NCBI GenBank assembly: GCA_018350325.1
Contig: JAEVLN010000007.1
Location: 4,073,804 to 4,137,803 of the forward strand
Direction: 5' to 3'
Length of the DNA stretch: 64,000 nt
From: Globodera rostochiensis
Taxonomy: Eukaryota > Nematoda > Chromadorea > Rhabditida > Heteroderidae
Under the pieces are notes generated by a model. That model was not told the origin of the DNA and did no database searches. It saw only the letters and a program-made list of their open reading frames with translations. This document shows, in pieces, positions 35,148 through 46,582 of the stretch. How positions within the stretch are numbered: position 1 is the first letter of the stretch; every line of letters begins with the position of its first letter. The position numbers were made by a program, and so were the translations under genes.

Positions 35148-36930
35148 TTTTTTTGTCCGTTTGTTTTGTCGTTAAATAAAATAAATATGCCAAATCTAGC
35201 ACTGTCGCTGAAAATAAAGAGCCATTTGTATAGCAGCAACAAAATTGAAATAGGTAAATGCAAAAAAACAAAACAAAAAAATTAGAAGTTTTGTGTGACT
35301 CGTCTGATGAGTCGTCAGTGTTTATGGTGGTGTGTTGTGTATGTAAAATGTGGGGGGAAAGAAGAAATTGGAATGGGATTGAATGAGAATGAATGGGGCT
35401 GTTGGATGGATGGAAGGAAATGGAAGGGGAATGGGAAGGACTGACTCGCCATCGCCTCCTCCTCCGTTCCGCGTCCGCCGCTTCATTCCCTCCCCCCCCC
35501 CCCCTTTCCCCCAAGTGTCGACGACGGACGAAGCGAGGCAAAGCAAGGCAAGCGCAAGAAGTACGGAATGAAATGACTAATGGAGGACGGCGAGCGCGTT
35601 ACATTTATAATGTATTGTATATGGTCGGCAGCAAGGGCAGGCAGAAAGATGTGGGGATTGGGGGGGGGGGAAGAGGGTGAGTGTGTGTTTCTTTCTGCCC
35701 AGAGAAGGCATAAACAGTGGGGTGTGAGTAAGCAGCACAGAGAATGATGAAAAAAAATGTGATGAAATAGCGCAACTGTTGAAGAGGGCACCGGACAGAG
35801 TGGTGGCACAAAGAGCAATTTGGGGGGTTGAGAAATCGCGTGGCTGGACGATGGCGACGCGCTTTTATGGCTGCTGCTGCTGGATGGGGAGGGGTGACGG
35901 AGATGGAGGAGGAACAGAGCGATGAAATTTTGCTTAGGAAACATTGTGCATATTTTGGGGGTCCGTCCATCTCCTCCATTCTTTCCCTCATCCCGCGGCG
36001 AGCGGATTTTGAAAAAGGAGGACACACAAATTCAACGGAGACTTTTTACAAGGAAAAGGAAGCGAGCAAAAAAGGGGGGGGAAGGATGTTTAAACTTTAA
36101 AGCCAGTGCAAATGTTTATGAACTTTTAAAACAAAAAAGTTGGTTACATATTTGCTATTTCACAAATATGAATGCAAAATGTGTAAAGTTTCAAAATTTT
36201 CTCGAAGACCGATTTTTGTCATCACTTGCAAAAAACCGCTCGCTTACAAATTAGCTAAAAACGATTAAAAATATGTATGTTACTTTTTTTGACAACTAAA
36301 CTCGTGGCACCACTGGTTTTAAAAAGTTTGAACTTGTGTCTTTTTCGTATATTTTTATGTTATTTTAAAACATTTACACAAAAACAAAAAATGACAGTGA
36401 CATGAATAAGAACAAAAAAAGAGAGAAAAAATTATGCCATAATTTTAAAGCGAATGTTTTGGTGCCCCGATTTTTGCGTTTATATAAAGTGATGGGGATT
36501 AAAGGTGTAGGTAGCTACAGTCTTTACACATTCAAACAATATGTAGATCAAATCCAGTCTCTAGTTATTACACATTTTATTCAACAGAGAATGAGTGAGA
36601 TCGAGAAATGAACAGTCTGTCAAATATGGATAAAGCATTCCAGAACAGAAATGGCTTTTCATCGGGCCACCATTTGGCGTTTTTTGAAAATTAAAAAAAA
36701 AAATGAAAAAAAAAACGAATTTTTCTTGCCAAGATCACTCTCTAATTTTTTGAACATTTTCTAAAAAATACAATAAAATTCGATATTTTTTTTGTCAATA
36801 TCCTTCATAGAATTGCTTTTTTTCTTGCCTAAAAGTAGCAGCCCTACTGATTGATAATTTTGCCATGAAAAAAAAAGTTTTACGAGATTTTTTCTTAACT
36901 AAAAGTAGCAGCCCTGTCCATTTATACCCG
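35148..36930. other. Promoter side of actin D, then AT-rich spacer
   Basis: The upstream 1 kb of actin D has G- and A-rich runs and long purine stretches, with open frames on both strands that lack any family resemblance. I found no clear TATA box. 36,100-36,900 is AT-rich with nothing recognised. Confidence 0.4.
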
Positions 36931-37009
36931 GCACTCAAACGGCGCCGCCCTCAAACGGCAGCGCTCAAACGTGTTGGGGCGGTTACATACAGTAACCCGA
37001 GACGGTTTG

Positions 37010-37395
37010 GAGCACCACGATTGGGCGCGCACGATTGGGCGCGGCACGATTGGGCGCCGGCACGTTCGGTGCCGACACGATTCGGCGCCCGAACCAAACC
37101 AAACAAAATTGGTATCATACAAAAGCTCTTAGTATGCTGAACCTTTGATCAAGCTTAAGCTAACCGATTGTCTTTTCAAAAAAAGTTATACGTTTAAAAC
37201 CTGTGCAAATTGCCATTTTTGTCGTGGTGACGTCATAACTTTCTTTGTTTAAGTCGAATCGCTTAGCTTTTGCCTTTGTAGGCTTCTACTTATTACATGC
37301 TTTCGAATGATACCAAGAATGTTTGGTTTTGTTGACTTTGAACAAAGTTTTAACGAAAAGCTTGTCGGCGCCCAATCGTGCGCGCCCAATTGCGG
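37010..37395. mobile_element. Foldback element, CACGATTGGGCGCG arrays
   Basis: Left end: three to four CACGATTGGGCGCG-type units and CACGATTCGGCGCC. Right end: GGCGCCCAATCGTGCGCGCC, inverted. The core includes ATAACTTTCTTTGTTTAAG, ATCGCTTAGC and GCTTTCGAATGATACC, shared with cores near 11.9 and 40.5 kb. Confidence 0.65.
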
Positions 37396-38380
37396 GGTAC
37401 CGGAGACGGTTGTGTGAACACATTTTCAATTCAGGAGCGAAGGCGATGGTTGCGGGAAAAGGGCATTAAGATCAGTTCGCTCGTCCCCGGAGAGAACCAC
37501 TACCACTTCACGTCCCGATCCCTCCCGAACCCTGGGGGAGTTCCTTCTAAAAGAATAAAGAATGAAAGATTTTTGGAGCCCCCCCCCCCTAACTATCCCC
37601 GTTGCCCATTTGCCATTTTGATCTGTCCCCATTGAATTGTTAAAGCTTTGTGCCCAGCCGGCTCTGATCTGATCGGGCCTTGTTGATGGCTGAGAGAGTA
37701 AAGTTTGTTGAAGGACGCTCACGAAGGGAAATGGTTGGGGTGTAGAAAGAAGCTTGATTGCGGGAATGAAGTCGGGAGGGGGCAATGCCGAGAGCGGGAG
37801 GAGTGGGAAAGGCAATGGGGCGGCTAAATGTGTCCGGGACGGCCAGCGCCTCGGGCAATGGGCGGGTTCAGCCGCGCCCGCGCCACCGACCGCCTTTGGC
37901 CCTCCTTCGCCGGACCGACATCTCATCTCGATCCCGGCCCTTACCATTTATTGGAGCTCGGACAGGATTTCCGATCCGACCGAAATACTTTTTTGTCGAA
38001 GCACCAGAGTCAGGATATCCTGAACAGGATTTTAATCCTGATAATCTCGATCTTGGTCTCCTATGAATTGGGTTTAAACCTATTAAACTTTTTGAAATTT
38101 TTATAGTTTTTGGTTGGATGGCCGATTAGTTTTTGGCCAAGATGCGGATTTATCAAACCGTTACTAAACCAAAATAGGCTTCCCCGGACAAGTCTCAAAT
38201 GCCAAGGGCAATAAATTGGCCGGCCTTGATCAACTTCCATTGGAGGTCAGACCATCGGTTTGAATCAAACAAATTATGAGAAAATATGCATTTATTCAAT
38301 CGTTAGCAAAACTGTTCAGTGACCCGGGTGGGCGTTTATGGTTTTCGGTATATTCCTCCTCCCGTTCTTCCCTATTCTCT
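37396..38380. other. GC-richer segment, no assigned gene
   Basis: 37,430-37,960 is less AT-rich than its surroundings, with open frames on both strands (for instance a short stretch reading ERRRWLREKGIKISS on +). I recognise no family and see no consistent splice chain. 37,960-38,060 has ATCCTGAACAGGATTTTAAT words, shared with 11.1 kb. Confidence 0.3.
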
Positions 38381-39937
38381 TCATCGACAACATCCGCCCG
38401 ATGGACAGCTCGGCATTGATGAGGGCCCGTCATTATTTAGTCGACCCATCGGACGTCGCGGGCCTCCGCCGCCACCACCACCGCCTAAAATTTTGTTTTT
38501 GAAAAGATTGCTACGCTTTGAATTTGGCATAAATCAAAAATTTGTTAAAATCAAAAATTTGTTAATAGAAATTGATCAATGCTATCCAATCACATAAACG
38601 ATGGTTATCAAAATTGTATTTAAAGTAGGGATGCTCGAGAGTCTCGGTCTCGAACCAAGAAATTTCTCGGTTTTTTGGGGTCTCGGTCTCGAGTCTCGGG
38701 GTCATTTCTCGGTCTCGAGTCTCGGTGTCATTTTTCGGTGACTCTCGAGTCTCGGTAATTTCAAGTCTCGAGCATCCCTAATTTAAACGCAAATTACCGG
38801 GTCTCCATCCGCCCCCTCCTCCGCCGCCACCCCCTCCCCAACCGCCGCCGCCACGTCCGTTGCCTCCCAACGAGCGATGCCGGGCCGCACTGTCCGGATC
38901 ATAGCGCGGCGCCCCGTTAATGAGCGGGCCGAACAGAGAACGGACGCTGAAAAGGATTTATGAAAAGAATTTGTGTCTCCATTATTATTATTGCCTCGGG
39001 AAATTTTTGAATGACACATTTTGAGAAAAAGTTGCTTAAATCAGCGACATTGCCAGCAGGCACGTAGCCGGGGGGGGGGCATGCCCGCCTACCCGAAATG
39101 AAATTTGAGAAAAAAAAAACCGGTAATAGTTAAAATTTTTGACCAATTTTTTTAAAACAAATTCACCTCAAAAATTTTCTCGGCGGAGCCTATCGGCACT
39201 GCCGACCCCTTTTCCCTCCCCTCAAAACCGAGCATTTTGTGCAAGAATTGCTTAAGAAAATGCAATAAAACCGAAAAACACACCCCCTAAGAATCGAAAA
39301 TAATTTTTGGCGGGAGGGGGAAAGGTCGGCTAAGGAAGAAAAAAGGCAATTCCCGGTGGGACCAAAAATGCTTGAATGAATTTGCCCCCATTTTTTCACA
39401 GAAGCCCTGTTTAGGCCAATTTTAAGCTTTTGGGGACGAGTCCGGCGGTGCCGATGAGAAAATGTTGAATTTTAACTGATTTTGTTAAGAAAAATGGTTC
39501 CAAAATGCAGAAAGAAAAAAAACCAATGTCTCCATAAGAAGAAATTCACTAAATTTTGCAATTTGAACCAAACTTTCAATAAAACATTAAAATTTTTCTC
39601 GACGCCCCGCCCGATCGCTCTTAAAAGGTTTCCAAAAAAAGGCAAAAATGATTAAAAAAAAGCAAACTGTGTTTACAAGAAGGCGAAAAAGTAGAAGAGA
39701 CTCCAAAATGACCGGACAATGGAAAAGCTTGGACCGTCTTGAAGTTCACCTCCTAAATTTAAAAATATTAATATTATACAATTAAAAATGCACAATTGAC
39801 AGAAAACGAGGGAATCTTTAGAAAAAGTAAAAACCCGATTTAAATTCTGGTGTTCCCTCAAAAAAAAACCCCTAAATATTCTTAATTAACGAACTCAAAA
39901 AAGCCCAATTTTACTTACTTTCATTAACGTATGGCAT
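38381..39937 (-). CDS. Selenoprotein K homologue, cysteine form
   Basis: Four exons: 39937-39919, 39752-39677, 38946-38798 and 38484-38381, all phases consistent; about 115 residues. The protein has the SelK layout: short N-terminus with a DGPSFSIVRSFW segment, one membrane helix (SLFYFFAFFVRSLFG), a cytosolic Gly-rich tail with long Gly runs, then PRRPMGRLNN and a C-terminus ending PSGGCCR. In animal SelK proteins the site near the end is selenocysteine (GGUGR); here TGT codes Cys and the stop follows three codons later. SelK works at the ER membrane in protein quality control and palmitoylation with DHHC6. The third intron contains an hAT-like element only 17 bp from the donor. Confidence 0.8.
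38626..38780. mobile_element. hAT-like MITE of TCTCGG words
   Basis: Ends TAGGGATGCTCGAGA and TCTCGAGCATCCCTA. The flanks ATTTAAAG and ATTTAAAC match in 7 of 8 bases. Interior GAGTCTCGGTCTCG repeats in one orientation. Inside the last intron of the SelK homologue. Relatives at 58.63, 58.98 and 63.90 kb. Confidence 0.8.
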
Positions 39938-40221
39938 TGCAAAAAATGAATCGAGCGGAATATGTATGTATATATAATTAAGTTTAAGAAGAATTATATT
40001 TTGTAATCTAAAGTAAATATTAGAAACTAGAGATCGGACCGCACCCTGACTAGTGCTGGATTTTAGGCAAATTTAGTGATTTTATTTAATTTTTGTCAAA
40101 AAAACCTTTTCAAAAAGATCGATGACGTTCATTTGCAAAACGCCAAACTCTGTGCACTAAAAACAAACGGGCTTTACAGAAGAATGTTGATGAGCTGTTC
40201 ATTTTCAGCCGAAACACCGTT
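39938..40221. other. Upstream of SelK homologue, nothing recognised
   Basis: AT-rich, with a TATGTATGTATATATAATTA run near 39,962. No clear core promoter. Confidence 0.35.
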
Positions 40222-40595
40222 ATTTGGCTACCGGTCCGAGTGTCGAAAGGGTTTTGAGTGTCGAATGCTTTATAACTTTCTACAACCTAAACCCATTAGG
40301 TCGAACATTATACCAAATGAAAGCTCTCGATGAGGAGAAGCAATTAATAAGCAAAAACTAAGCGATCTGATAATTATGAAAAAAGTTATGGCCAGAAAAC
40401 CTCCAAAAATGGCCATTTTTGGAGTTTTTCCTTTTTTGGCCATAACTTTTTAAGCATTGTCCAATCACTTAGCTTTAACTTAATGATAACTCTAACTTAT
40501 CGCAAGCTTTCATTTGGTATAATCGACCTAATCGGTTTAGGTTGAAGAAAGTTACAACACTTTCGACACTCGGACCATTCGACACTCGGATCGGA
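40222..40595. mobile_element. Foldback element, GTGTCGAA / TTCGACACTCGG ends
   Basis: Left: CCGGTCCGAGTGTCGAAAGG with a second GAGTGTCGAA. Right: CTTTCGACACTCGGACC with a second TTCGACACTCGG. Inner arms ACTTTCTACAACCTAAACC / GGTTTAGGTTGAAGAAAGTT and ACCAAATGAAAGCTCTCG / AAGCTTTCATTTGGTATA also pair, so most of the element is a long hairpin. Confidence 0.75.
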
Positions 40596-41430
40596 AGCGC
40601 GTTATTTAGGCATGGAAATTAATGCCCTGCCGGGATTCTGCCGAGATTTTTACGGGATGCCTACTCATGGCCTCAGGGCTTGGCCCTTTTTGATCTCGGG
40701 TCTTTGATTTCGCATGGCACTAATATTAAAATCACGCACAACAACCAGATGATGAATTGCCAAATTTGGATGGTCGTCACAAATTTGGCGACGGGGCCTA
40801 GACATATTTTTTTGTTGTTGGTTTTCAAAGTTTTGGTTTCTGCATTAGCGTCTTTTTTTGTGCCCGGCGGCACTTCTTATTATTCTAAAGGTGCCGGCAT
40901 TTTGGGCACAGGCCAATAACACGGTTTCTTGAGCTCACTTCAAGAAGTGCCACACCAGAGATGTAAATACTGGATGCCAAAAAAATGTCCGAAAATTGGA
41001 CTCTCGGGTTAGCCTTGTGCCATACTTTCAAATATTACCGGGCACCCGGAACATCAACAATCGCATGAAGAAAATGAAGAAATACTGTGCAAAGTAAAGG
41101 TTAGGGGGAACCATATACCGTGGCAATGTTCTGTAATTCTGCGAAACGTTAAATACCTCTGGATTCAAATATTTGTTTTAGTCAATTAGTCCCGGCTTTT
41201 TTGACCGGGAATTGGTCAAATCTCATCTTATAAAATCCCGATTTGAGTTTTCCGTTAAACCATCCCGCCACTCTAGTCAAGTTTAGGCATATTCTGATCG
41301 CACACATTCTGATCAGACCGACCAATTCATTAAACCCAATTAGCATCAAAACTAATTTTGAGCAAAATTTGTTGGCCGCTTGTCTATTCTAAGGTCGGAA
41401 ATATTTAGCACGCGCCGAGTACATGTATGA
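40596..41430. other. No gene recognised
   Basis: A ~79-codon open frame with a hydrophobic stretch lies at 40,680-40,919 (+), but it has no family likeness or splice context. CCCGG-word fragments occur near 41,190-41,270. Confidence 0.3.
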
Positions 41431-41880
41431 ATGTGTTATAAAGTTAAGACAAATGCCCCATCGGTAGAAGGCGGCCATGATCGGGTAGGAGTAGAAGGCG
41501 GCCATGATCGGGTAGGAGTAGAAGGCGGGCATGATCGGGTAGGAGTAGAAGGCGGCCATGATCGGGTAGGAGTAGAAGGCGGGCATGATCGGGTAGGAGT
41601 AGAAGGCGGGCATGATCGGGTAGGAGTAGAAGGCGGGCATGATCGGGTAGGAGTAGAAGGCGGGCATGATCGGGTAGGAGTAGAAGGCGGGCATGATCGG
41701 GTAGGAGTAGAAGGCGGGCATGATCGGGTAGGAGTAGAAGGCGTACAGCAATGTCACAATGTGGTGGTACCAAGAGGTCTCTGATCCTGAATTCATTGTG
41801 TACACGTACCAGGAACACGGTGTCAAGCAGTTCGAACTGCGAATGTTTAAAACGTGTTCCGCGACAATAGGAGTCTAAAA
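41431..41880 (-). pseudogene. Fatty-acid elongase (ELO) remnant turned minisatellite
   Basis: On the minus strand, near 41,845-41,815, one frame reads SQFELLDTVFLV, close to the elongase motif before the active site. After a strong donor (GTACGT) another frame reads SWYHHIVTLLYAFYSYP, matching the elongase HxWYHH...LLY..YSY box with the first His replaced by Ser. From there YSYPIMPAF is repeated about ten times as a 27-bp tandem array (41,464-41,740), the unit being exactly nine codons. No other elongase exon is visible. I read it as a decayed gene in which one coding word has expanded. Confidence 0.5.
41464..41742. repeat. 27-bp minisatellite, about ten units
   Basis: Unit GAAGGCGGGCATGATCGGGT plus AGGAGTA, with a GGGC/GGCC variant. 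It starts inside the elongase remnant and keeps all three frames open because the unit is 27 bp and lacks stops. Confidence 0.95.
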
Positions 41881-43130
41881 TTTTTTTGTATATTATACTT
41901 TTACTAATTCATTAATAACAGAAATGCTATTTGTTAATTTTTGAGGTTAGTTATTTTTAAATCTTAAAATACCGCACAGCTATTTCCTCAAATTCTTATT
42001 TTAAAATACCGTATATTTTTCTCAATTAGAGCCCGCCCCTTTTTAGAGAGGGTGAACAAAGTGGAGCGCCCGGGGAGCTCTATTAGAAGAAATAAATCAA
42101 TAAATTAGCACAATTTCGAGAAACTTTGAAGAGGAAATAAAATAAAATTTTAAACTTATTTCATTAGCAATTTAAATATTATTGTTATTTTTAAATTTAA
42201 TTAAATCAAAAACGGGCCTCGTAAGCCGTGTTTCCAAAGCGTGGAGACGAACTCGGGCGTCAATTTTACGCTTTTTTTGGAGCAACTATTTAAAAAAAAT
42301 GGAAAAACAAATGGCACTCGTTCTTTCTTAAAACTGACTGTTAAATGTGTAATAAATTCGATTGTGATCTGATCATCTTCAAACATATTTTAATCACACG
42401 AAGCAGTGAATTGTGCGCCGTTTTATCGAACACTGATTCATTATGTTCTGATTTTTTGATCACATTGACTCGGTCTTATGGAAGATTTTGCCATTTAGAA
42501 ATCTGATCTCAAAGATTTTTTCAATTAATGACCCGTCAAGGATCCAAGCACATTTATCCACAGACGCCATGACGCGCCAGATCGATCAGATCACACACAG
42601 ATAGATGCGAGTTTTGGCACCCCGACGCCGGGAGGTGACGAAAAATCTCTTAAAAATTTTCGGGGTTTTTAGTTGAGGAAACTCCATTTAAATTTGAACT
42701 CGGCATGGGGGAAAAATGCCGGGGAGTTCGGCGTGCTTGCCAAAAGGTGGCACGTGAAATGGCCATTTTCAAAGATACGAATGTTAAAAGCGGCGATTCT
42801 CAATAATTAACGGCACGGGTCAATTTGGCTGACCTTTTCGGCTCCGAAACAATTTGGATTTGAAACATTTGTTGCTTTATGCAAATTTTTTGGATCGGAT
42901 TTCAGCACTTTTTTGATAGGAAAAAGTGAATTTTGGAGGTGAATGGATACTTTTTAGAGGAAATTGAACCCAATGTCTTCGCTTCCCCCTGTCGCGCATT
43001 AGTCGACTTGCTTTCTTAATTCAAAATATTGTTTTTACAATATATACACATTTAACAAAAAATTAAAATGTCGCGGTTCACAACAAACATTTTGTGGAAT
43101 AAAATCGTTTTATGCGTAGGCCATTCTCGT
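41881..43130. other. Intergenic, nothing recognised
   Basis: AT-rich. No coding exon with support on either strand. A short frame at 42,201-42,386 (-) has no family likeness. Confidence 0.4.
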
Positions 43131-44915
43131 CTACTTTTTGACTTCGACTTCTGGTCGATTCCCATCAGCAGCTTTCATCGGATGGCTCGAGGACGGCAAC
43201 GGCCTGAAAGCAATTAAAACTTTACTATTAAAACAATAAAAATGTAAATAAATCAATCCACCCACCCAATGTTCGCATCTCCAAAGTCAATGTGCACGTA
43301 ATTAGTCAGTGGCTCATTTGCATACGCCGCCCAAGTTTCCACAGCAATACCATTTGGAAATCGCATCAACACTGCGTCTGTGCCGTCGTTTGCACTGCGA
43401 GTTGCCAATGCCATTCGTTCGTTGGTTAGTTTGTTGACCAGATTGAATTGTGCGTCATAAACGAACGGGAACGTACAGAGGACGATGAAGTTGACACCAA
43501 TGTAGGCCTCGCGGAAAGTCTAAAAAAAATTTGCTGATTGAATTGAATGAGAAAATTAATTTTTGACAATTACACCACCTTTGTCAAGCTGTCCAACATC
43601 GACTGCCATTTGGGTTTCCACTTGTACAGCGCCAACACCACCGGGAAGTCACCCGAACGAGTCACATGAAGCCACGTGTACAGATCGCGGGCCGCAGGCA
43701 ATGCATCGGCGCTGTCGTTGTCCGTCGGACACTGCGGGAGCATATGCGAATAGATCCTTCGGAGATTGGCACAATCGAAGAGGACGGTCGGCGAGATGTA
43801 TTTGCGCATCATCGAAAAATGGTTCTTCTTCATGTTCACCAGTGTGCAGACGCCGTCCTTCAGCAGAGGCCAAATTTCTTGTGCCATAATTCGCCAGCTT
43901 TGATCTTCTGTGTACAGAATGGAAAGCTCCAGGCAAATGTCCAAGGTGAAGAGGCGTCGAATGTTGCGCAGAAAAGTGACGACAGATTGGTCAATGTACC
44001 TGCAACAAAAAAAGGGGTTTCTGTGAAAAAAAGGTAAATTTGATGTGTTGAAACGACCTGATGGTGATTGATTGGAAGCCAATTATGCTGCCCGGCAGCG
44101 GTGTGTTCGGCATTGACAACATTTTGCGGTTGGACCCGTTGTTTGAACACAGCACTTCGGCGCCAGTGCCGTCCTTCGCTCGACAAATGCTGAGCTCCCC
44201 AATTGCCCATTTCCTCTCCGTCAGCTGAATGTCCACCCAATTGTTGAACTTCGCATTGATCAGTGCAAATTTTGTTGCGACTTCGACACGTCCAATCCAC
44301 ACCAAAATGTCCATCCAATCGCTGTCGGAGACGTCGCTGAAATTTGTTTTTTATGGGACTGATTGAATTAGAATAATTTTTAAGCTCACAGTTTGTCCAT
44401 CAGCAGCGGTTGTTGTTCAGAAATGTCCAAAACTGAGGGCAGCGTCCATTTCTTCCTGTTGATTGCCCTTATGAGCACAACCAATTCCTGCTGAAAGAAG
44501 TTCAGAATGTATACCAGTCTAATTATGTGCTACTTACATCGCTGATTGAATCTGCTTGCCCCAGATGCGCATCCACAAAGCTCTGTATCGTGTCGAAGCC
44601 GCTTTCACGTCTGAAGTCCACGGCGACGAGCCCTCGTCGCTGGCGGAAGATGACATGGCGCAGCCGGCTGCAGACATTCATTGACAGCACCAGGATTCGC
44701 TCTTGCCCAGAAGTTCCATGGCCCCGGCGGACGAGAAAGTCGCCATCGCTCGTCAACAGTTGTCGAAAGTCCGCGTTCAGCTAAACAAAAAAAAGGGGTG
44801 AAATTAAATCAGAAAATTTGATGTGCCATAAACGAACCAGCAGTCCGTGATAGTATGGCAATTGCCACATCGCCAGCTCTGATTCCAGTGTGCTGCTGCT
44901 GCTGCTTTCTGTCAT
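43131..44915 (-). CDS. SH2 domain fused to F-box-like family module
   Basis: Seven exons: 44915-44838, 44780-44538, 44490-44390, 44336-44058, 43999-43576, 43519-43266 and 43203-43131; all phases agree, 483 residues. Residues ~17-105 form an SH2 domain: WQLPYYHGLL, then SDGDFLVRRG with the phosphotyrosine-binding Arg, LVLSM, the LRHVIF histidine, and FDTIQSFVDAHL. Exon 3 reads LIRAINRKKWTLP, like the SH2-kinase linker of Fer-type kinases, but no kinase follows. Instead the cyst-nematode F-box-like module begins: SDWMDILVWIGRVEVATKFA, ERKWAIGEL, YIDQSVVTFLRNIRRLF, EIWPLLKDGV, and ISPTVLFDCANLR. The product could link phosphotyrosine proteins to whatever the F-box-like module binds, perhaps Skp1/cullin; this is inference. 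Exon 5 may instead end at 43579. Confidence 0.82.
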
Positions 44916-45020
44916 CGGTCGGGTCGTCGATTGATTAAATGAATGAAGTCAAATGTTGGCGATCAATATTTTTGTTGAAATGAATAATAATTGGGTATTT
45001 GTGGGAAGGAGGGAAAAATG

Positions 45021-45028
45021 CTTTTATA
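45021..45028 (-). promoter_or_regulatory. TATA box of the SH2/F-box-like gene
   Basis: TATAAAAG on the minus strand, 106 bp upstream of the start codon. It pairs with a TATAAAAG on the + strand at 45,461, so about 430 bp separate two divergent cores. Confidence 0.6.
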
Positions 45029-45460
45029 CTCTTGCACTATGGCTATGGATCAAGCACAGCAGCAGAGAAAACCCCCTGCACTATCTCGCTTTTCCTTTTT
45101 ATCTCTAACATGTTCTCTTCCTTTGGCGTTCTCCTTTTTTAATAATTGACCATCCCGCACTTTGCTCTGGCAAAACTTTTTTCCCCTCAGGCCGATCCTT
45201 CTCAAACTTTCACCGTCCATAGAAAACAAAATAAGGAATTTATTAATCGCTTTTTTATTAAATATAATCGCTTAATTCATGAGTTATAGTCAAAAAGGTT
45301 TAAATTTTTCAAACCAAATTTTTTCAAAATTTTTTGAATTAGTGGTTAAATTGCATTAATTTTGGCGCATCGTTTATTTTTGTCTGCTGCTGGGCTTGAC
45401 CCATTCATTCTGCTCCTAAAAAGAAAACTTAAAATTCAGCTTTTATTCCATTGTCGGCAC

Positions 45461-45468
45461 TATAAAAG
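45461..45468 (+). promoter_or_regulatory. TATA box of the mucin-like gene
   Basis: TATAAAAG 71 bp before the ATG at 45,539, followed by a CTCTTCCCC pyrimidine tract suited to an initiator or a short 5' UTR. Confidence 0.65.
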
Positions 45469-45538
45469 CGCTTCATCTCTTCCCCTACATTCTCTTTTAT
45501 TTCTTCTTCATCTGATCAACACAACTTCATTCCGGCTG

Positions 45539-46582
45539 ATGACCTCCGCTCTTCAGCGCCAATGTGCGCGCTCATTGTTCATCGTCGTCGCGGCGCTTCT
45601 CCTCTGTTGCTGCCGTTCAGAGGAAGACGACTGGGATTTGAGGAACTTCACCTGTGCAAAGACAGGAGACAAGTTGCGTGGTGGCTTCACAATCCCCAGG
45701 GACAATCAGATGTGAGTTTAACATTTTGCAATAATTAATTATCACATAAACATTTGGTTCCCTTTTTTCAGTCACATTGATCCGTCTCAAATTGGCTATT
45801 ATCAGCAAATCCGTGTACTTGTGGTGAACGCCAAGGATGAGAACCTTACAATGACGGTGGTTGGTGCTGAACCGTCGTGTCGACGCTCCTTCAGCAATAG
45901 AACAAAATGTCGTTTGAGCGAAGAAAAGAATGCGGTGAGTGTTATACTTATGATGGGATATTAAATCACAAAAAGTTCATTTATTTCAGATTCTGGAACA
46001 TCAGTCGAAAGAGTGTACTGCTCATGCCGGATGCAAGGAGTTCAGTTTCTCTTGCAAGCAGGAAAATAGCAGATGGTCGACTCGTCATGATCGTATCTTC
46101 ATAGTCAACATGAACTTCCTTTTTCAATTTCTTTGCGAACAGTGTGACAAATCGCGAGTGTACATTGTGAGTGTGTTCATTTTTTCATTTTGGTTTCAGT
46201 TGACTCATTTTTTTCATGCACAGGACGATGCTCGTCTGCTGAACAATCGACGTGATCCGCCAGGAGAAAGATGTCCGGAAAGTACGGATACGACGACTAC
46301 ACAAAGTACGACGACTATGAAAAATGCAATAACGACTACGAGCAGCTCGACGACGACGTCTACTGGAAGTACGGTCACGACGGAAAGCACGGACACAGGC
46401 ACCGGATGGTGGATGAAATTGGTCATTATTATTCTCTCCAAGTATGTTGTAAAAGTGTTGATTATCATTCGTTAACAGTTTGTTTGTTTAGGTTTTTCAT
46501 CCACTGGCTGCGTCGGCCTAATCGCGGGCGAATCTTTCATCGCCCCCAGTATAATTTTTTCCCGCCAGAGGAAGATAATTGA
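45539..46582 (+). CDS. Secreted/membrane mucin-like protein
   Basis: Five exons: 45539-45711, 45772-45934, 45990-46166, 46224-46441 and 46492-46582; phases agree, 273 residues. A signal peptide (SLFIVVAALLLCCCRS) is followed by an extracellular part with six to eight Cys (NFTCAKTGD, EPSCRRS, NRTKCRLS, KECTAHAGCKEFSFSCKQE, FLCEQCDK). NFT, NLT and NRT are N-glycosylation sites. Exon 4 has a Thr/Ser-rich stalk (DTTTTQSTTT, SSSTTTSTGSTVTTEST), then a membrane helix (WWMKLVIIILSKFFIHWL) and a basic cytoplasmic tail. That is the plan of a type I membrane mucin or receptor. I do not recognise the ectodomain. An AATAAA signal lies at 46,670. The gene is divergent from the SH2/F-box-like gene. Confidence 0.8.

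Noticed and set aside
35295..35325. Possible hammerhead ribozyme (CTGATGAG core)
   Set aside because: The matching CGAAA motif and a closing stem III are absent within reach.
35483..36027. Two 140-180-codon minus-strand frames upstream of actin D
   Set aside because: Low-complexity Ser/Pro/His/Leu composition, overlapping frames, no family likeness or splice context; likely flank sequence.
37378..38106. Overlapping frames on both strands in a GC-richer segment
   Set aside because: No frame matches a family and no phase-consistent splice chain could be built; left as unassigned.
40673..40919. Small membrane protein on + or - strand
   Set aside because: Both strands are open with hydrophobic stretches; there is no flanking exon or recognisable motif.
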